A DNA stretch of 64,000 bases from Homarus americanus (Eukaryota > Arthropoda > Malacostraca > Decapoda > Nephropidae): positions 73,501-137,500 of the forward strand of contig NW_024735424.1 of NCBI RefSeq assembly GCF_018991925.1, in the 5' to 3' direction. The translations under genes were made by a program, and so were the position numbers. Below the pieces are notes generated by a model. It saw nothing but the letters and a program-made list of their open reading frames with translations. It was not told the origin of the DNA and searched no databases. This document shows positions 10,491 through 21,234 of this stretch, in pieces; position 1 is the first letter of the stretch; each line of letters begins with the position of its first letter.

Positions 10491-10492
<2 letters not shown>
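9020..10492 (-). mobile_element. RTE-like non-LTR retrotransposon relic (3' half of reverse transcriptase)
   Basis: Read from 10492 down, the minus strand encodes a broken endonuclease/reverse-transcriptase polyprotein. Segment 10490-10170 has ESQCGFRPSRGITDMIF, then DMAFIDLTKACDSVNREALW (RT motif with catalytic Asp region). Segment 10128-9676 has ELQYTNDLTLVAHT where active elements have a Y-x-D-D box, so the catalytic aspartate pair is lost, then the thumb region (IQLNGTTLSNVAHFRYFGSH). Later frames give VLPTVLYDSKAWVTCRRHL, QRSLRSILR, DDSRLPKQILYSHL, DPLTWETITPHRNAWRS and ADKRQRWKDAAATPP. The open frames change repeatedly, so there are several frameshifts. The endonuclease half is absent: homology stops exactly at a (CA)n tract. 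The last recognisable C-terminal text is near 9025. It resembles RTE-type elements; the clade should be confirmed. Confidence 0.88.

Positions 10493-10493
<1 letters not shown>

Positions 10494-10549
<56 letters not shown>
10494..10549. repeat. (CA)n microsatellite at the truncation point of the LINE
   Basis: About 28 pure CA units. It abuts the RT relic with no intervening sequence. Confidence 0.97.
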
Positions 10550-10551
<2 letters not shown>

Positions 10552-10569
10552 AACTTAAATGAGCCGCAA

Positions 10570-10690
10570 GATGTCTACTAATCTAATCCGCCGGTGTACT
10601 AATCCCAGACCCAATGTAACTGGTTAACTGGACGGCACTAGCCTCTACACCACGCTAACTGTGTTCAGAGATACCTTTCACACCACACTG
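10570..10690 (-). mobile_element. Possible tRNA-derived SINE head
   Basis: On the minus strand, TAGCGTGGTGTAGAGGCTAG resembles an RNA polymerase III A box, and GGTCTGGGATTAGTAC about 35 nt later resembles a degenerate B box. No intact cloverleaf can be drawn and the B box is imperfect. It may be a decayed SINE inserted next to the LINE relic. Confidence 0.35.
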
Positions 10691-10809
10691 ATTGGCTTGG
10701 CAGTCACCTCACGAGGAGCGCGCGCGTTCACTGAATAACCCCTTTGTGGCCAGCGCAAGTTGGATGGGACAGCTCTTGAACGCGATCACCAGGCGTGGAA
10801 TTGCATGTT

Positions 10810-10825
10810 CAGAACCCCTCCCCCT

Positions 10826-10862
<37 letters not shown>

Positions 10863-11165
10863 TTCTGTTCGTCTGTCTTTCTGTCTCTCTGTCTGTGTCT
10901 TTATCCATATGTCTGAGTGTCCGTCCGTCTGTTTTTTCTGCCTGTTTGTCTGTCTATCTCTCTGTCTCTCTCTCTTCTCTGTCTCTCTCTGTCCGTCTCT
11001 AAGCCTCTTATCTTTCTTTTAACTTCTCTCACTCTTTTTCTATCTCTTCCTTTCCTTCTCCCACAACCTTTCAATCTCTCTCTCTCTTTCTCCCCCTCCC
11101 TTTCTTTTTCGTTTTCCCATTTATCGTTCTCGCTCTCACTCACCCACTCACTCTCCCTCTCTCAA
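10810..11165. repeat. Pyrimidine-rich tract with (CT)n and (CTGT)n
   Basis: (CT)n at 10829-10857, then degenerate TCTGTCTG/TCTCTC text. Leucine/serine-rich open frames here are low-complexity artefacts. Confidence 0.9.
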
Positions 11166-11199
11166 TGGACGAACCCAGAGTAGGGGAGGGGAGGTTAGT

Positions 11200-11300
11200 G
11201 CCCCGTCTCTCCTCCTCCTCTTCCTGTTTCTCCACATCCTCCTCTGCCTCCTCCTTCACGTCCTCTGCATCTTTTCCTGTCCCTCTGAGGTCCTCCTCCT
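11200..11300. repeat. CCTCCT-rich low-complexity tract
   Basis: Imperfect CTCCTCCTC triplets with no gene content. Confidence 0.7.
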
Positions 11301-11344
11301 CTCGCAAACTTCCCCAAACTTAACCCAATCCAACCTAACAGTCC

Positions 11345-11453
11345 CCCACCCTAACCTAACCTAACCTAACCTAACCTAACCTAACCTAACATAACATAAC
11401 ATAACATATAACCTAACCTATAACATAACCTATAACATAACATAACATAACCC
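11345..11453 (-). repeat. Interstitial (CCTAA)n grading into (ATAAC)n
   Basis: Pure CCTAA pentamers to about 11388, then ATAAC pentamers. The change of unit within one array suggests mutation followed by local amplification. Confidence 0.93.
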
Positions 11454-12118
11454 TGATATATCCAGAGTTCATTTGACGAGAAACTTGTGGTTTTATTGTG
11501 AAAAATTCAGCTCAAGATCCTGAATTGACTCACCACATCCCACTTCCGTCACCCATCACAACAAACACTCTTGAGTCATAGAGAAACACGAACATAAAAA
11601 ACAACAACAATAATAAGTCAGTAAACTTTCGCCAGTGAGGTGTAAATGAACGTCACACACAGCTGATTGCTTGTGCTGGCAAAGATTTAATAATACTCGT
11701 GTTTTGGGAGGGATACAAATTATATACTTTCAATATATATATGTTTGTTCCATGGAAATTTTTAACCCGGTGAGTTTTAACAATATTTACACTACATTTC
11801 TACCTATTTGTTTAATTGTTTCTGCCACTCGTGTCGTTTTATTAATAGGAACAGGAAAACAAAAATAAACAATATATCATAAGAGAAAAACCCCGAAAGT
11901 TTGATTTATCGAAAGCAATTATGGGGAGAATTTCCCAGTAGGCACGGTGCGGGATTGGTGTTGTGTCCTGGGAACACAACACAACGCATAGGGATATCAA
12001 CCAACAGGAACACGAGAATAAATATATATATATATATAGAGAGAGAAAGAAACTGACATATGTGCTACAGTCAGGTTGTGTTATCAGTTATTTTACGAAA
12101 TGACTGGAAAAAAAATCA
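11454..12118. other. Unique AT-rich sequence, no gene recognised
   Basis: Only a short (AT)n/(GA)n at 12020-12048 stands out. A 65-codon open frame at 11671-11868 has no recognisable features. Confidence 0.45.
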
Positions 12119-12119
12119 T

Positions 12120-12345
12120 CGGGTTAGGTTAGGTTATGTTGGGTTATGTCAAATTTGTTAGGTGAGGTTGATATAGGTTAGGTTAGGTTAGGTTTGGTTA
12201 AGTAAAGGTGGTTAGGTGAGGCTGGTTAGGTTACGTTAGGTTAGGTTAGGTTTGGTTAAGTAAAGGTGGTTAGGTGAGGCTGGTTAGGTTACGTTAGTTT
12301 AGGTTTGGTTAGGTTAGGTTAGGTGTTAATGTAACCTAACCTAAT
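12120..12345 (+). repeat. TTAGG-derived field with internal duplication
   Basis: TTAGG pentamers and variants. A segment of roughly 60 bp containing GGTTTGGTTAAGTAAAGGTG and GGTTAGGTGAGGCTGG occurs twice in tandem (about 12190-12240 and 12250-12300). Confidence 0.9.
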
Positions 12346-12739
12346 CAAACCCGAATGAAACATTTATTTAGCTTCATTGTTTTTGTTTCGGCCATTTCGT
12401 ATAGATGTGCAGCCAAAAGTGTAGATGGAACACAAACAAACAATTATAATCCATAAACTGTACATGAAGGAGACCAATAAATGAAGAGAATCAGAGAAAA
12501 AACCCATAAAAACAGGAATAGGAAGATGAAAAAATAATAACTACATAATAACATAACTATCTGATGTGTTATGGACATGTTGGGAGAATGAGAAGATAAA
12601 TTTTAATAGAATGAATGAATATCTCACTAGTGGAGAGGAGAAGTGAGAGAAGGAGAGAAAGAACGACATGGAGTGAAGAGAGATTTAAGGAAGATTGGAA
12701 GTGAGGGTATGATGGGTCTTCCTGGAAACAAGAGTAATG

Positions 12740-13010
12740 TGTGGATGAGGGGGGGGGAATGATCTGTTGACGGGGGTGGGGGGTGGGGCGGACGATCTTT
12801 GACGGGGGTGGGGGGTGGGTGACGATCTGTTGATTGGGGTGGGGGGTGGGGCGGACGATCTGTTGACGGGGGTGGGGGTGGGCGGACGATCTGTTGACGG
12901 GGGGTGGGGGTGGGTGGATTACCGGTTGACTGGGGCAGGGGTGGGGTGGACGATCTGTTGACGGGGGTGGGGTAAGTGACGATCTGTTGACGGGGTGGGG
13001 GGGCATGTGA
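12740..13010 (+). repeat. G-rich minisatellite, G-quadruplex-prone
   Basis: About seven degenerate units, each a GACGATCTGTTGAC-like spacer followed by GGGGGTGGGGGGTGGGG. Every unit carries several runs of four or more G on the plus strand, so consecutive units could form quadruplexes. Proline-rich open frames on the minus strand are repeat translations. Confidence 0.92.
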
Positions 13011-13134
13011 AGCAACAGAGAGGCAAACACATAACTCTGTGTGAAGGGATATACCACAGTAGATCGCAATGGTTTACAACTCCTCAAATGAAACTTGGTT
13101 CCATAAAGCGTACTAACTCTCTGGTGTACTAAGG

Positions 13135-13302
13135 TGGCAGCGTGACCGGGAGATGTACTCGCTTGCGTTTACTTCTGCACGTTTGGGAAGTTAGGTAGGT
13201 ACCCATTCACAGTTGGGTGGATTGGGAGTGCCCCTTGGGATCAAAGCACTGACTCTTAGGACAGGAGGGAAGTAATGTAGCCATTCGGTCACTGTATGCC
13301 TT
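13135..13302 (-). mobile_element. tRNA-derived SINE, copy A
   Basis: Read on the minus strand it begins near 13302 with GACCGAATGGCTAC (A-box-like), continues CCCTCCTGTCCTAAGAGTCA, then a decayed B box, then the body CCAACTGTGAATGGGTACCT and ACCTAACTT. The same order occurs at 44531-44660 (minus) and 61398-61600 (plus). It is diverged and without a clear tail or target duplication. Confidence 0.7.
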
Positions 13303-13389
13303 CTACAGCAGTAAGAGATGATGAATGACAGTGAAGGAATGGAAAGTGTGTTGACTTTGACTGTAGTAACTTTGTGTCATAATTTAGAG

Positions 13390-13605
<216 letters not shown>

Positions 13606-13649
13606 TTTTTTATTTTCCTGTTACTATCATCCTGTATAACACAAAACTC

Positions 13650-13762
13650 ATCGATGGAGACACAAGGGACGAAGGATTTTGACAACCCTACTAAGACAAC
13701 AGGAGTCGCAGTGTTCATTTTGAAATTCATCGAACTTAACCGTAAAGATACCTTTTGGAGTG
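13650..13762 (-). mobile_element. Diverged relative of the MITE at 28637
   Basis: On the minus strand, GATGAATTTCAAAATGAACA, GACTCCTGTTGTCT, GTAGGGTTGTCAAAATCCTT and CGTCCCTTGTGTC match the interior of 28637-28792 in the same order. The outer end CACTCCAAAAGGTATCTTTA abuts a TA (13763-13764), as expected for a Tc1/mariner-type end. The opposite end is lost or unrecognisable near the (ATT)n. Confidence 0.7.
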
Positions 13763-13799
13763 TATATATTCTGTATACGATGAAATGGAACTAAGTCAT

Positions 13800-14763
13800 T
13801 ACCATTCGAGTTTCCAGGAAATCTTTAACCCCGACTATCTGGTCACAAAGAGTAATGGTGTCGCCTCTTTCGGCCGTTTCCAGGGACTGAAGTTCTAATC
13901 CTCGTCGGTGTTATTCCGTAATGGTGACTTAATTTCTAGTTCTATATAATTCGGCCTAAAAATGTCTAGGATTATTGGTCAGTTGAGTTATATACCTTAT
14001 AATCTTCACAAGAACGTCATAGTGAAGGGCGATATGACACATAAGCTGAATGTTAATGCAGCAGTGATATCTTGAAGTTGAACCCAATATAAAGTCAAAA
14101 TGATGAGCTACAGGTAATTAAAACAGATCTAAACACTCCTAAATGAGAATCCAATACTATACGACTATAAACCCCTTAATATAATATATGTGTCTTTTAC
14201 CATATACAAGTATATTCCAGTTTATAGGTAATTGGATATTTTAATTTATGAAATCTAAAGTTTAATTAAGCTTTCCAAAGTTTTTTATACATCATAGTTT
14301 TTATTTTGTTTGCTATACGTTTTGTTTTATCTTAACCTTCAGTGTACATCTGTGTCGTAAGCTGAACAGAGAGAGAAAAATAAAATAGTTCCCCACCAAA
14401 ACATTTATTATCCATCTTTCACTATACAAAAAAAATTGGAACTCTTATTTATCACATGTACCAAATTCTCTCTCTCTAATTCTTTTTATATTGGAACCAT
14501 TGTCGTGGTCATATTGTTAATATCCAATAGACCATACAATATGTCTCTTATACATTGTGTAATATATGACCACGGTATCTATAGCCTCCAGTTCTCGACA
14601 TAAGATTTATGAGAGTTGGATTAATGACTTAACCTGGGTCCTGAGGTTAGAGTCTTGGCTTAAGTATTGTTGTAATATAATGGTGTTTTATAGAAGTATT
14701 GATAAGGCTATACAATATTTGAGAGGTAAGATTAAATAGTCCAGGTAAGGATCACTGTAGAGG
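13800..14763. other. Unique AT-rich sequence, no gene recognised
   Basis: No coding or RNA-gene signal. GC-richer text at 13805-13925 could be an old repeat; a B-box-like GGATTAGAACT on the minus strand is too weak to call. Confidence 0.4.
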
Positions 14764-15150
14764 TAGCTAGTACAGGTGTTAAGGTAGCTAGTACAGGTGT
14801 TACGTCATAGTAAAGGTAGCTAGTACAGGTGTTACGTCATAGTAAAGGTAGCTAGTACAGGTGTTACGTCATAGTAAAGGTAGCTAGTACAGGTGTTACG
14901 TCATAGTAAAGGTAGCTAGTACAGGTGTTACGTCATAGTAAAGGTAGCTAGTACAGGTGTTACGTCATAGTAAAGGTAGCTAGTACAGGTGTTCCGTCAC
15001 AATAAATGTAACTAGTACAGGTGTTCCGTCACAACAAAGGTAGCTAGTACAGGTGTTCCGTCACAATAAATGTAACTAGTACAAATGTTCCGTCACAACA
15101 AAGGTAGTTAGAGCAGGTGTTAAGGTAGCTAGTACAGATGTTCCGTCACA
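14764..15150 (+). repeat. 32-bp minisatellite with a CRE-like octamer in each unit
   Basis: Units start AAAGGTAGCTAGTACAGGTG and end in TTACGTCATAGT (about six units, period 32), then diverge to a TTCCGTCACAA version at 14990-15150. TTACGTCA is one base from the CREB/ATF consensus TGACGTCA read on the other strand. Non-coding. Confidence 0.93.
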
Positions 15151-15596
15151 ACAAAAATGCATTAATTCTGATGGATGCACAGGCGGACAGTTGCACGAAC
15201 GGACTAAAGAATCCGCAAAAAAGACGACGACAAGGAAGGAATGAATAACTCTACATAACAAAAGCGACTCCTCAACATTCTTACCTGCACGATATTGTTA
15301 ATTTTTGCTTCTTTCCTTTGAAGAGAAGTTCTTTATGAGAGACGGTAATTGTTGAAGTTTCGTTATCTCTATGAGGGGGAAGTTTTTTCATTAAGACAAG
15401 TAACTGACGGAGGAGGCGTCTCACGTGTAAAGGAAAATGTACAATGTCTCAGATGTTTTTATACAGCTCAGACATCTGTATTGGGTTTATTGGAATTGGC
15501 GCTGAGGAATGACGGCTTTCTGAGGCGTTTATTATATACACAGTAGAGGAATGTCTTGTGAGATATTGCTTGGGCTTGTGTGTTGATATTGCACAT

Positions 15597-15598
<2 letters not shown>
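15151..15598. other. Unique sequence, no gene recognised
   Basis: A 65-codon plus-strand frame at 15349-15546 is non-repetitive but has no recognisable motif or splice context. Confidence 0.35.

Positions 15599-15599
<1 letters not shown>

Positions 15600-15642
<43 letters not shown>
15600..15642. repeat. (GA)n microsatellite
   Basis: About 21 GA units. Confidence 0.97.
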
Positions 15643-15643
<1 letters not shown>

Positions 15644-16255
15644 AATTTAACCCACATCAACTACCACACAGTCAACCACCTCACTTCTCACCAGATATCA
15701 AGAGTGAAGGTGACCACTAAATGATAACTGGCATCTGGTGAGTGTGTTATCATTCATCAGGAACAATTTACACCCTCTCAGTTATTATATACTTTAATGG
15801 CCATATAATTTAGAACAAATGGCCTGGCAGTGGCATTCGGTGGATGATATATAAATAGTAATAAACTAACCGTAAGTAGCGGAGACTCTTCAGGTAAATT
15901 GTAGTAAGGTTGTGCAGTTTTACATGATGGTAACATTTTTTTTTTCCCATACCAGTTAAATTCTATTGGCTAAGATCAATGTGTTTATTCCCTTTCATTG
16001 GCTACAAGAATCTATGACGTCATAATGGTAAACAGGTAAACAAAACTTATCAAATGACGTGTAAACAGATAAGAAACATTCCAAACATATATCAATTTAT
16101 AATGTTTACTTAATTATAAAGATGTCGTGCTATAAATGTTGTTTTATGGATTCTTAAGCTAACTTCTTAAAAGGATAAAACCTCGTTCTTAGAAGATGAA
16201 GCCATTGTCCTCACACATGTTTCTGCGTCTGCTATCGATGTGGTGTGTGTCTTTA

Positions 16256-16256
<1 letters not shown>
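15643..16256. other. Unique sequence, no gene recognised
   Basis: AT-rich; nothing above background seen on either strand. Confidence 0.45.

Positions 16257-16257
<1 letters not shown>

Positions 16258-16340
<83 letters not shown>
16258..16340. repeat. (CT)n microsatellite
   Basis: About 40 uninterrupted TC units; homopurine/homopyrimidine. Confidence 0.97.
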
Positions 16341-16898
16341 CTCCCACTCTCTCTATCTCTCTGAAACACCATGAAAAGCTAACCCATTAACTATGATATA
16401 TTAGTCTATGTATTTTAAGATGCATATTAGTCTATAGATGCAAAATTTTGCTATTTACATATTCATATTAATGTGTTCAAGGGTAGGTGATGAGTTTACA
16501 CCTTGACTGACCACTGAGGCGGGGGAGGGATGCATCCAGTCAAGTTAACAGTTAGGAATTTCATGGCCGCCAGTCTCTGTGGCTTATAAGTAGCGTAAAC
16601 TGTGAATATGAATCTATGTTATAAGTCGAATACATAATTGTTCATGTATTTTAAAACCCAATACGTTCTCAAATACTCTTTAAAGAGACGTGTTGGCGGC
16701 CTAGTGTTCTATACCTATTGTCGGCATTACCTTCTTATTACACATAGTTAAGAAACCCTATATAGTGGCAGCCTGTATGAGTTTATTGTCCCCTTAACTG
16801 CCTCGTTTCGTCTCATTATTGAGTGTGTAAATTACGGCTATTAGCTATAAACTGTTTACTTGTGTCTAATAAGGTGAAGCGGGTTGAGTGTTACTTGT
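16341..16898. other. Unique sequence, no gene recognised
   Basis: No coding or RNA signal seen. Confidence 0.45.
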
Positions 16899-17141
<243 letters not shown>

Positions 17142-18091
17142 TAGTAAGTGCTACATACATTGACAGAGGGAGAGTCATCTAACAAGGAATTTCGGGACAG
17201 GTACAGGACGAAATCGAGAGTGGTGGTGAGAACACGCAATTTATCTCCGTGGTCGTATGGGTTGGATTCAGATAGGAGAAATAAACGGTGGTGAAGATGG
17301 TGTAAGCTTCGTCCCGAACTTACAGATGAGGACATGGTGATGATCAGAGAGAGTTGAAAGGGTCAGTGCATTGAGTGCTTCTTGATATGTGGTGTCGGAG
17401 GGAGAAGGAATAGTCTCGCACGACCTCTTCTGCATTTCTTCCAGGAGTCCTTGGTGTGTGACATTTGAGGAAGACGGCGAGGCAGGCGACGCATAGGTGA
17501 GCTTCGATGTGTGAATGCTGTGTAAACATTGAGGAATTCAGAAACGGGAACTCTGAGGGACTTGAAACGGTGGAAGTTGTGGAGACAATAGCAGGAAGAT
17601 TTGAAGGTTGTTCTGTTGTGTACTTTTCAATTAAGTTTGTTGTCCATAGTAACGTCGAGGAGCTTGGTGGAATCCACAACCTGGAGTGTGTTGGCGCCTA
17701 ACGTGATGGAGGGAGGTGGGGCATGGTCGGAGGAGAGGTTGAAGTGTATAACTATATCCTGGTATAATATATTCTGGAGGATGCTGTAGTTGGGAGCCGA
17801 GTTTTTCACACTGATCACAATGGTGGAGTCATCGATATATTTCCAACGAGCGGGAGTAATTTTTAGAGCATCGTTGGTGAGGATGAGGAAACAGAACGGT
17901 CCCATCTTGGTTCTTTAGGGCAAGCTACAAGTGAGTGACCAAAGAGTGGAGACAGCCCCTTGGTAGCGTACAGCCTGGCGTCAGCTACTAAAGAAGTCTC
18001 TTAGTCGTGGTGTCAGACTCGTCCGAAACCTGAGGTCGATGGCTGACTTTGTGAAAATTTGTTGTGATTAACTAAGTCGAATGTTTAAAAT
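17142..18091 (-). mobile_element. Jockey/CR1-type LINE relic (reverse transcriptase, thumb and C terminus)
   Basis: On the minus strand, from 18091 down: FDLVNHN (RT motif around the first catalytic Asp), a frameshifted VPQGT-like ACPKEP, then GPFCFLILTNDAL, then KYIDDSTIVISV (the Y-x-DD catalytic box, intact), then PPPSITLGANTLQVVDSTKL and LDVTMDNKLN (thumb). Later frames (17679-17344, 17335-17142) give decayed C-terminal text. Stops and frame changes show it is dead. Non-LTR elements encode this enzyme for target-primed reverse transcription. The clade is inferred from motif wording only. Confidence 0.85.
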
Positions 18092-18178
18092 TATATGAGA
18101 TTTTAAAACACTCTTCTTATTCCTTTGACTTACATGAAGAAAAATATTTACTAAACCGAATCTGGAAACTAAAACGTA

Positions 18179-18545
18179 AGCTAACTTAACCTAACCTGAC
18201 TTAACCTAACCAATGCTAATTAAACCTAACCTGACAACCTAACCAAATGTAACTTAATTAAACCTATGCTAACTTAACCTAACCAAATGTAACTTAACTA
18301 AACCTGTGCTAACTTAACCTAACAAAATGTAACTTAACCTAACGAAATGTAACTTAACCTAACCAATTGTAACTTAACCTAACCTATGCTAATTTAATCT
18401 AACCTGACCAAACTAATATATCTTAACCTATCTTAACCTAACTAATGAGCCTAACTTAACCAAACATATATCTAACATAACCTAACCTAAACCTAAAACA
18501 TGCTAATCTACTCCTAACTTAACCAAACTTACGCTAACTAAACCC
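18179..18545 (-). repeat. CCTAA-derived field with AACCAAATGT variants
   Basis: Degenerate CCTAA/CTTAA pentamers with a recurrent longer unit (TAACCAAATGTAACTTAA). Non-coding. Confidence 0.85.
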
Positions 18546-18845
18546 ACGGATTTAGGCTGAAAATTTGAGTCCAGTTCCAGAAAATCATTTAGTCCTCCCG
18601 AATAAAAAAATAAATAAAAATAAATACACTTTAAATGATTCACATAAATTCAAAATCTATTTTAATTTAATTTGGTACCGAATACAGTATATCATAAATT
18701 ACACGGATTCAATTTCGTGGGAGTTGGGTCGAGCCTCTGCCTGGATTTCCGTATTCTCTCCGGTACCGAGAACGACAGAAATTAGATTTAAACAAAGCAA
18801 AGCTGACGCCGACTATGTGTTTGATACATAGCACTGCGCCTGCCG

Positions 18846-19050
18846 TACTAAATGACCTCTATGTCTCTCATCAACACTGCGCAATATGACATAGTGGCCA
18901 CGACTGTTGTGTTGCATGATTAGTGTCTCATCAACACTGTGCAATATGACATAGTGGCAGCCAGGACTGTTGTGTTGCATGATTGCTGTGTCTCTCATCA
19001 ACACTGTGCAATATGACATAGTGGCAGCCAGGACTGTTGTGTTGCATGAT
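18846..19050 (+). repeat. 60-67-bp tandem repeat, three units
   Basis: Units begin TCTCATCAACACTG at 18866, 18926 and 18993 and contain CAATATGACATAGTGGC and GACTGTTGTGTTGCATGAT. Non-coding; the units differ by small indels. Confidence 0.9.
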
Positions 19051-19164
19051 CAATACGCCTTTCATCCTTTCCTAGACTCATAATGTGTCTGCGATCTGAT
19101 CAATACTGTTGACATTACCCAAACAACCCTTTCCTCTCCTGCTCTCCAAAAAATGACTTAATTG

Positions 19165-19435
19165 ACATATTATGACCTCGAGCCAATTTGTGTGACTTCT
19201 TGACCTGACCTGACCTGATCTGTATGTCACCTCTTGACCTGACTAACGTATATAATCCCTTGACTTGTCTAACATATGACCTCTTGACCTAATCTGTATA
19301 TAATCCCTTGACATGACTAACGTGTGACCTCTTGACCTGATTTGTATTATAATCTCGTGACCTGACTTACGTGACCTAATCTGTATATAATCCCTTGACA
19401 TGACTAACGTGTGACCTCTTGACCTCATGACCTGA
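19165..19435 (-). repeat. Degenerate repeat rich in TGACCT
   Basis: Loose units built from CTTGACCTGA, CTAACGTGTGACCTC and TATATAATCCCTTGA. TGACCT (AGGTCA on the minus strand) recurs more than ten times. Non-coding. Confidence 0.8.
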
Positions 19436-19439
19436 AAAT

Positions 19440-20165
19440 TACTAGATGAGATTCTGATCGTCCACTACCCATAATAAAGTGGAGACATCTAGCGGAATAG
19501 TTGGGATTCACTTATGCCTGATGGAGGATTCATCAGAATACGCCAGCCTCATTCCCTTCATAAAGTCAGGCTAAAACCCATTAACCTCCCAACCCTTCAT
19601 TAATAGTCCTAAGAGATATTCCATTAAAAAAAAGACCATTTAATTATCTAATGGACCATACCAGGTAATTTATCGATTTTTAAACCATTTTTCGGGAGAG
19701 TAATAATGGCATCCCATGTAACAGATACTCCTCCTCATATTTCTCACACTTATACAATACTTACAACATACCAACATAGATATGAAAGAAACTGGAGCTG
19801 GCGTTGTACCTCATATACTAAGTAGTTCTGTTTACACCCAACCATTATCACATATCTGTCCAGCGTGTTTGATAACTTGGTTCACTCATCCACAACTCTA
19901 TTTCCTAAACCAATGTGTATCTATTTCACGTCTAAATCTAAATGTGTATCTAATTCAAAACTATTGTTAAGTTTTCGTTCCTGGTTGGATATTTTATGTA
20001 GTTTAGTTATGTCATCTTTATTATGCACCACCTTCCGTTATGTTCTACCATCGTTTTGTCCTCTCACTTCACATTACGTCTTTAGAGAGAGAGTTTCATT
20101 TAATTTAGATTTTTTTTTATTCTGTCCCTCTACTCATGGCTCCTATTGCCTGAACCAATCTTGTG
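19440..20165. other. Unique sequence, no gene recognised
   Basis: Two overlapping plus-strand frames (19782-19970 and 19865-20170, 62 and 101 codons) are non-repetitive but show no family motif, no codon-pattern evidence and no splice context. Confidence 0.35.
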
Positions 20166-20176
20166 TATAATGGATG

Positions 20177-20330
20177 ATTAGGTTAGGTTTAAGTTAGGTC
20201 AGGTTAAGTTAGGCCAGGTTAAGTTAGGTCAGGTTAAGTTAGGCCAGGTTAAGTTAGGTCAGGTTAAGTTAGATCAGGTTAAATTATATTAAGTTATTAT
20301 TAGGTTAAGTCAAGGTTAGGTTAGATAAAC
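20177..20330 (+). repeat. TTAGG-derived field (GGTCAGGTTAAGTTA units)
   Basis: Alternating 15-bp units AGGTCAGGTTAAGTT / AGGCCAGGTTAAGTT. Confidence 0.88.
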
Positions 20331-20995
20331 AATTCAACACTGTATTAGTCCGGGGTACTCCTTAATGTATCCGTGGCTATTTTAACCTTCCATGATGGCG
20401 TTGGGAACTATCAAATGACTTCCCGTAGAGAATAATGACCACAAGATAATAAGAAATAATGCCTTGTACCGCCAGATGAGCCTTATCGTTTGTTAATGGC
20501 GAACAAAAGTTTTAATGGAATGGTTGTGTGGGGGGATAGTGGAGCCGTGATAATAATGAGGTTAGGTTCGGTTAATTCTATCCCATCAGAAATTCCAGTT
20601 TTATCGTGAGGGATAGTAGTTTAATGAATCCTATCCCATTGGTAACTCCAGTTGTAACATAGGATAGTTAACTTCAATCTAGGATTACGTCTTAGTCAAT
20701 GCTATACACGTAAAAGCAACAAACTCGCTAATTAATGTACAAACTTTCTTACGATTTTTTTAAGGTAATCTTCTCCATCTCGCCCTTTGAGTTGTGTCTA
20801 GACTAAGGGGGGGTTAAGGGGTTCGGGGATGTATCTTGTGTTGGATTATACTGAATCCATATGTGGCGTCTAGTTTGTTTTCTGCATCGGATTTCTAATA
20901 ATGGCTGAGGTAGAAAGAAGAGCTTGGGGTAACATTGTCTGACTGAAGTGGGTGAAAGTCAGAGAGAATGACCAAAGATGAAGGAACTTTTGGTT

Positions 20996-20997
<2 letters not shown>
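20331..20997. other. Unique sequence, no gene recognised
   Basis: A short near-duplication is visible: GGATAGTGG and CTATCCCATCAGAAATTCCA recur in altered form about 60 bp on. Otherwise nothing seen. Confidence 0.35.
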
Positions 20998-21035
<38 letters not shown>

Positions 21036-21101
21036 TCAAAAACACAAACTAGAGATCAAGGATACTAAAATATTAAAAAAATAATAATAATAATAATAAC
21101 A
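20998..21101. repeat. (GA)n and (AAT)n microsatellites
   Basis: (GA)n at 20998-21032 and a short (AAT)n at 21079-21099. Confidence 0.95.
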
Positions 21102-21234
21102 AATAAATAGAGATTCAATTACCACAAATGAGACTCACAATACCCTGGAACCTAACCTAACCTAAACCTAAATTTTTGTAGGGTCCCCAGACGAAAAATA
21201 GGTAAGGAAAATAGAGGCACACGGTAATGGAGGG

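Noticed and set aside
14764..15150. Regularly spaced repeats considered as a CRISPR array
   Set aside because: Units are contiguous with no unique spacers, and the sequence context is eukaryotic. The same applies to 7335-7535, 25860-26120 and 47788-48600.
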